This document shows positions 5,676-6,927 of a DNA stretch of 6,927 nt, piece by piece (position 1 is the stretch's first letter; each line of letters begins with the position of its first letter). The translations under genes were made by a program, and so were the position numbers. Source of the DNA: Bifidobacterium breve (GTDB lineage: Bacteria > Actinomycetota > Actinomycetes > UBA12327). The stretch spans positions 1 through 6,927 of the forward strand of contig CALQPL010000054.1 in NCBI GenBank assembly GCA_943332445.1, in the 5' to 3' direction. The notes under the pieces were generated by a model, which ran no database searches, had not been told where the DNA came from, and saw only the letters and a list, made by a program, of their open reading frames with translations.

Positions 5676-5795
5676 CGGGATTCGGGAGGAGGACGCGCAA
5701 GCGTCCGACGGTTCCCGCCACATAGCGAGCAGGTTTGGCCATCCTCGGGTCGCTAACCCGCTCCCGCGATCCCGACGGTTGGTTGAACCTGCTCG
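5676..5795 (+). other. Structured gene-free segment: two RNA-like hairpins between tRNA-Pro and asd
   Basis: The 145 bases between the terminator and the asd stop hold no convincing reading frame but fold strongly. Hairpin 1: CGGGA (5683-5687) with TCCCG (5713-5717) encloses GGACGC (5691-5696), a GCAA tetraloop and GCGTCC (5701-5706). Hairpin 2 runs 5726-5795: ten Watson-Crick pairs (5726-5735 with 5786-5795), three G-U pairs, three pairs, one mismatch, two pairs, a bulge, five pairs, a bulge and four pairs, with a 12-base loop (5754-5765). The G-U pairs and the GNRA-type loop exist only in plus-strand RNA; on the minus strand they become A-C mismatches and a TTGC loop. A 9-base repeat, CCGACGGTT, occurs at 5705-5713 and 5772-5780. 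It could be a small RNA, a dispersed palindromic repeat, or structure in the asd 3' untranslated region. No known RNA family is recognised, and no promoter or T-run flanks it. Confidence 0.5.
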
Positions 5796-5809
5796 GGAAT
5801 TCGGATGAG

Positions 5810-6874
5810 CTACCGACTGAGCTCTGCTGCCACGACTTCGGCGATTTGCGCGGTGTTGAGGGCTGCGCCCTTGCGGAGGTTGTCGCCACAGACGAAGAAG
5901 TCGAGCACGTTGTCAAAGTCCGGCGCCTGGCGCACGCGGCCCACCCACGTGGGGTCAGTCCCGACCACATCAGCAGGTGTGGGGAACACCTTCGCGGCCG
6001 GATCGTCGAGCAATTCCACGCCCTGTGCATCGCGCAGGATCTGCTTGGCTTCCTCAGCATTCACCGGATTCGCAAATCGTGCATGAACCGACAACGAGTG
6101 CGTGGTCAGAACGGGAACGCGCACACAGGTCGCCGACACTTTCAAGTCGGGGATGCCCAAAATCTTGCGCGACTCGTTGCGCACCTTGAGTTCCTCGGAG
6201 GTGTAGTCGTTGTCCTTCAGCGAACCAGCCCATGGCACCACGTTGAGCGCAAGCGGTGCGGGGAAAATATCGGTGGTATCAATTCCGGCACTTTCCAAAG
6301 CAGCGCGCACGTCACCGGCCGAATCGCCCAACGAGTCCGAGCCACCAACAGCAGCGATTTGTTCGCGCAACAAATCAATACCGGGCTGGCCTGCGCCAGA
6401 TGCGGCTTGATAGGAGGCAACAACGAGTTCCGTAACAGTCCATCGACGGTGAAGTGCTCCTAAAGCAACAATCATCGACAGTGTCGTGCAGTTGGGGTTC
6501 GCGATGATGCCGCGTGGTCGATCAGCCGCAGCAGCAGCGTTGACTTCAGGGACAACCAACGGAATATCAGCGTCCATCCGGAAGGCGCCTGAGTTGTCTA
6601 CGACAACCGCACCGCGGGCGGCTGCAATAGGCGCCCATTCAGCCGAAATCTCGTCGGGCACGTCAAACATGGCTACGTCTACACCGTCAAAGACTTCCGG
6701 GGTGAGTTCTTGAACGACGACATCTTGGCCGCGCACCGACAACACTTTGCCGGCCGATCGAGCAGATGCCACCAGTTTGATCTCGCCCCACACATCGTCA
6801 CGTTCGGTCAAGATGCCCAGCATCACCGTGCCAACAGCACCGGTGGCCCAAACCACTGCCAAGGTGGGCTTCAT
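5810..6874 (-). CDS. asd: Aspartate-semialdehyde dehydrogenase
   Basis: A 354-residue cytosolic enzyme that reduces aspartyl-4-phosphate with NADPH to aspartate semialdehyde, the branch point to lysine/diaminopimelate, threonine and methionine. Catalytic Cys129 lies in the ANPNCTT motif, SYQAASGAGQPG is at 154-165, and the likely general base is His259 in RVPVLTTHS (252-260). The C-terminal block is DFFVCGDNLRKGAALN (325-340). FDVPDEISAEWAP (70-82) and VVDNSGAFRM (91-100) are also family-typical, and length is normal. The ATG at 6874 overlaps the aspartate kinase TGA (ATGA), the usual lysC-asd operon coupling. One oddity: the N-terminal nucleotide-binding loop reads VVWATGAVG, with Trp9 where relatives have the first Gly of GATGAVG. 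A single G-to-T change (GGG to TGG) would explain it. All other key residues are intact, so the gene is called functional. Confidence 0.95.
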   Translation of the reverse strand: MKPTLAVVWATGAVGTVMLGILTERDDVWGEIKLVASARSAGKVLSVRGQDVVVQELTPEVFDGVDVAMFDVPDEISAEWAPIAAARGAVVVDNSGAFRMDADIPLVVPEVNAAAAADRPRGIIANPNCTTLSMIVALGALHRRWTVTELVVASYQAASGAGQPGIDLLREQIAAVGGSDSLGDSAGDVRAALESAGIDTTDIFPAPLALNVVPWAGSLKDNDYTSEELKVRNESRKILGIPDLKVSATCVRVPVLTTHSLSVHARFANPVNAEEAKQILRDAQGVELLDDPAAKVFPTPADVVGTDPTWVGRVRQAPDFDNVLDFFVCGDNLRKGAALNTAQIAEVVAAELSR

Positions 6875-6927
6875 CGACCGGTACCGCCATAAACAACTGC
6901 TTCGCCGGATTCAGTATCCAAGCCAAA
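6871..6927 (-). CDS. lysC: Aspartate kinase, C-terminal end (5' part beyond window)
   Basis: Only the last 18 codons are present. They end EAVVYGGTGR and stop, matching the conserved C-terminus of actinobacterial aspartate kinases (VVYAGTGR-type). The enzyme phosphorylates aspartate to aspartyl-phosphate, the substrate of the next gene product. Its TGA (6873-6871) overlaps the asd ATG by 4 bp, as in the mycobacterial and corynebacterial ask-asd operons. Domain content and the feedback-control (ACT) region cannot be judged because they lie outside the window. Confidence 0.9.
   Translation of the reverse strand, partial: FGLDTESGEAVVYGGTGR

Noticed and set aside
5726..5795. Integron attC site as an explanation for the long imperfect palindrome
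   Set aside because: The RYYYAAC/GTTRRRY ends are not in the required orientation. There is no integrase or cassette, and the neighbours are core chromosomal genes.
5805..5827. tRNA-like stretch GAGCTCAGTCGGTAGCTC on the minus strand at the asd stop
   Set aside because: It resembles a tRNA D arm by chance. It encodes the last asd codons, and no matching acceptor, anticodon or T arm follows.
5735..6463. Long plus-strand open frame (242 codons) antisense to asd
   Set aside because: It is an opposite-strand shadow of the asd frame. The translation has no recognisable domain, it starts inside a hairpin, and Asd motifs on the minus strand are complete.

Overview
The window looks like a chromosomal segment of an actinobacterium (Actinomycetota) of moderately high GC. 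The main evidence is a WhiB-family regulator of the WblA/WhiB4 type, divergent from a PASTA-bearing class A penicillin-binding protein that is followed by a metallophosphoesterase. From memory, this is the arrangement around whiB4-ponA2-Rv3683 in Mycobacterium tuberculosis and around wblA in Streptomyces. GTG starts and start codons lying about six bases downstream of a -10-like hexamer also fit this phylum. Genus or species cannot be read from the sequence.

Layout. Bases 1-1109 (minus strand) hold a compact operon: a small DUF4177-type protein, a RidA-family protein, and a NUDIX hydrolase that runs off the left edge. Bases 1202-1534 (minus) encode the WblA/WhiB4-like iron-sulfur regulator. 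A 156-bp divergent region (1535-1690) separates it from the bifunctional PBP (1691-4045, plus) and carries a perfect 10-bp inverted repeat with arms 42 bp apart centre to centre. A GatB/YqeY-domain protein (4052-4516, minus) converges on the PBP. It is divergent, across only 46 bp, from a membrane-anchored metallophosphoesterase (4563-5513, plus). A tRNA-Pro(CGG) gene (5556-5629) follows, with a strong terminator that looks bidirectional. Bases 5665-5809 hold no gene but contain two strong RNA-like hairpins, one about 27 base pairs long. The right edge holds asd (5810-6874, minus) and the last codons of an aspartate kinase (6871-6927, minus), overlapping by ATGA.

Functionally there are two blocks. 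The left and middle part is a conserved cell-envelope and stress locus: redox-type regulator, peptidoglycan synthase, phosphoesterase, metabolite-damage and NUDIX enzymes. The right part is the aspartate-family entry pathway (aspartate kinase to aspartate semialdehyde dehydrogenase), which supplies lysine/diaminopimelate, threonine and methionine. Diaminopimelate would link back to peptidoglycan.

No mobile element, CRISPR array, phage gene or defence system is visible. The items most worth a second look are the inverted-repeat operator candidate between wblA and the PBP, the structured intergenic segment after tRNA-Pro, and a Gly-to-Trp change in the dinucleotide-binding loop of Asd.
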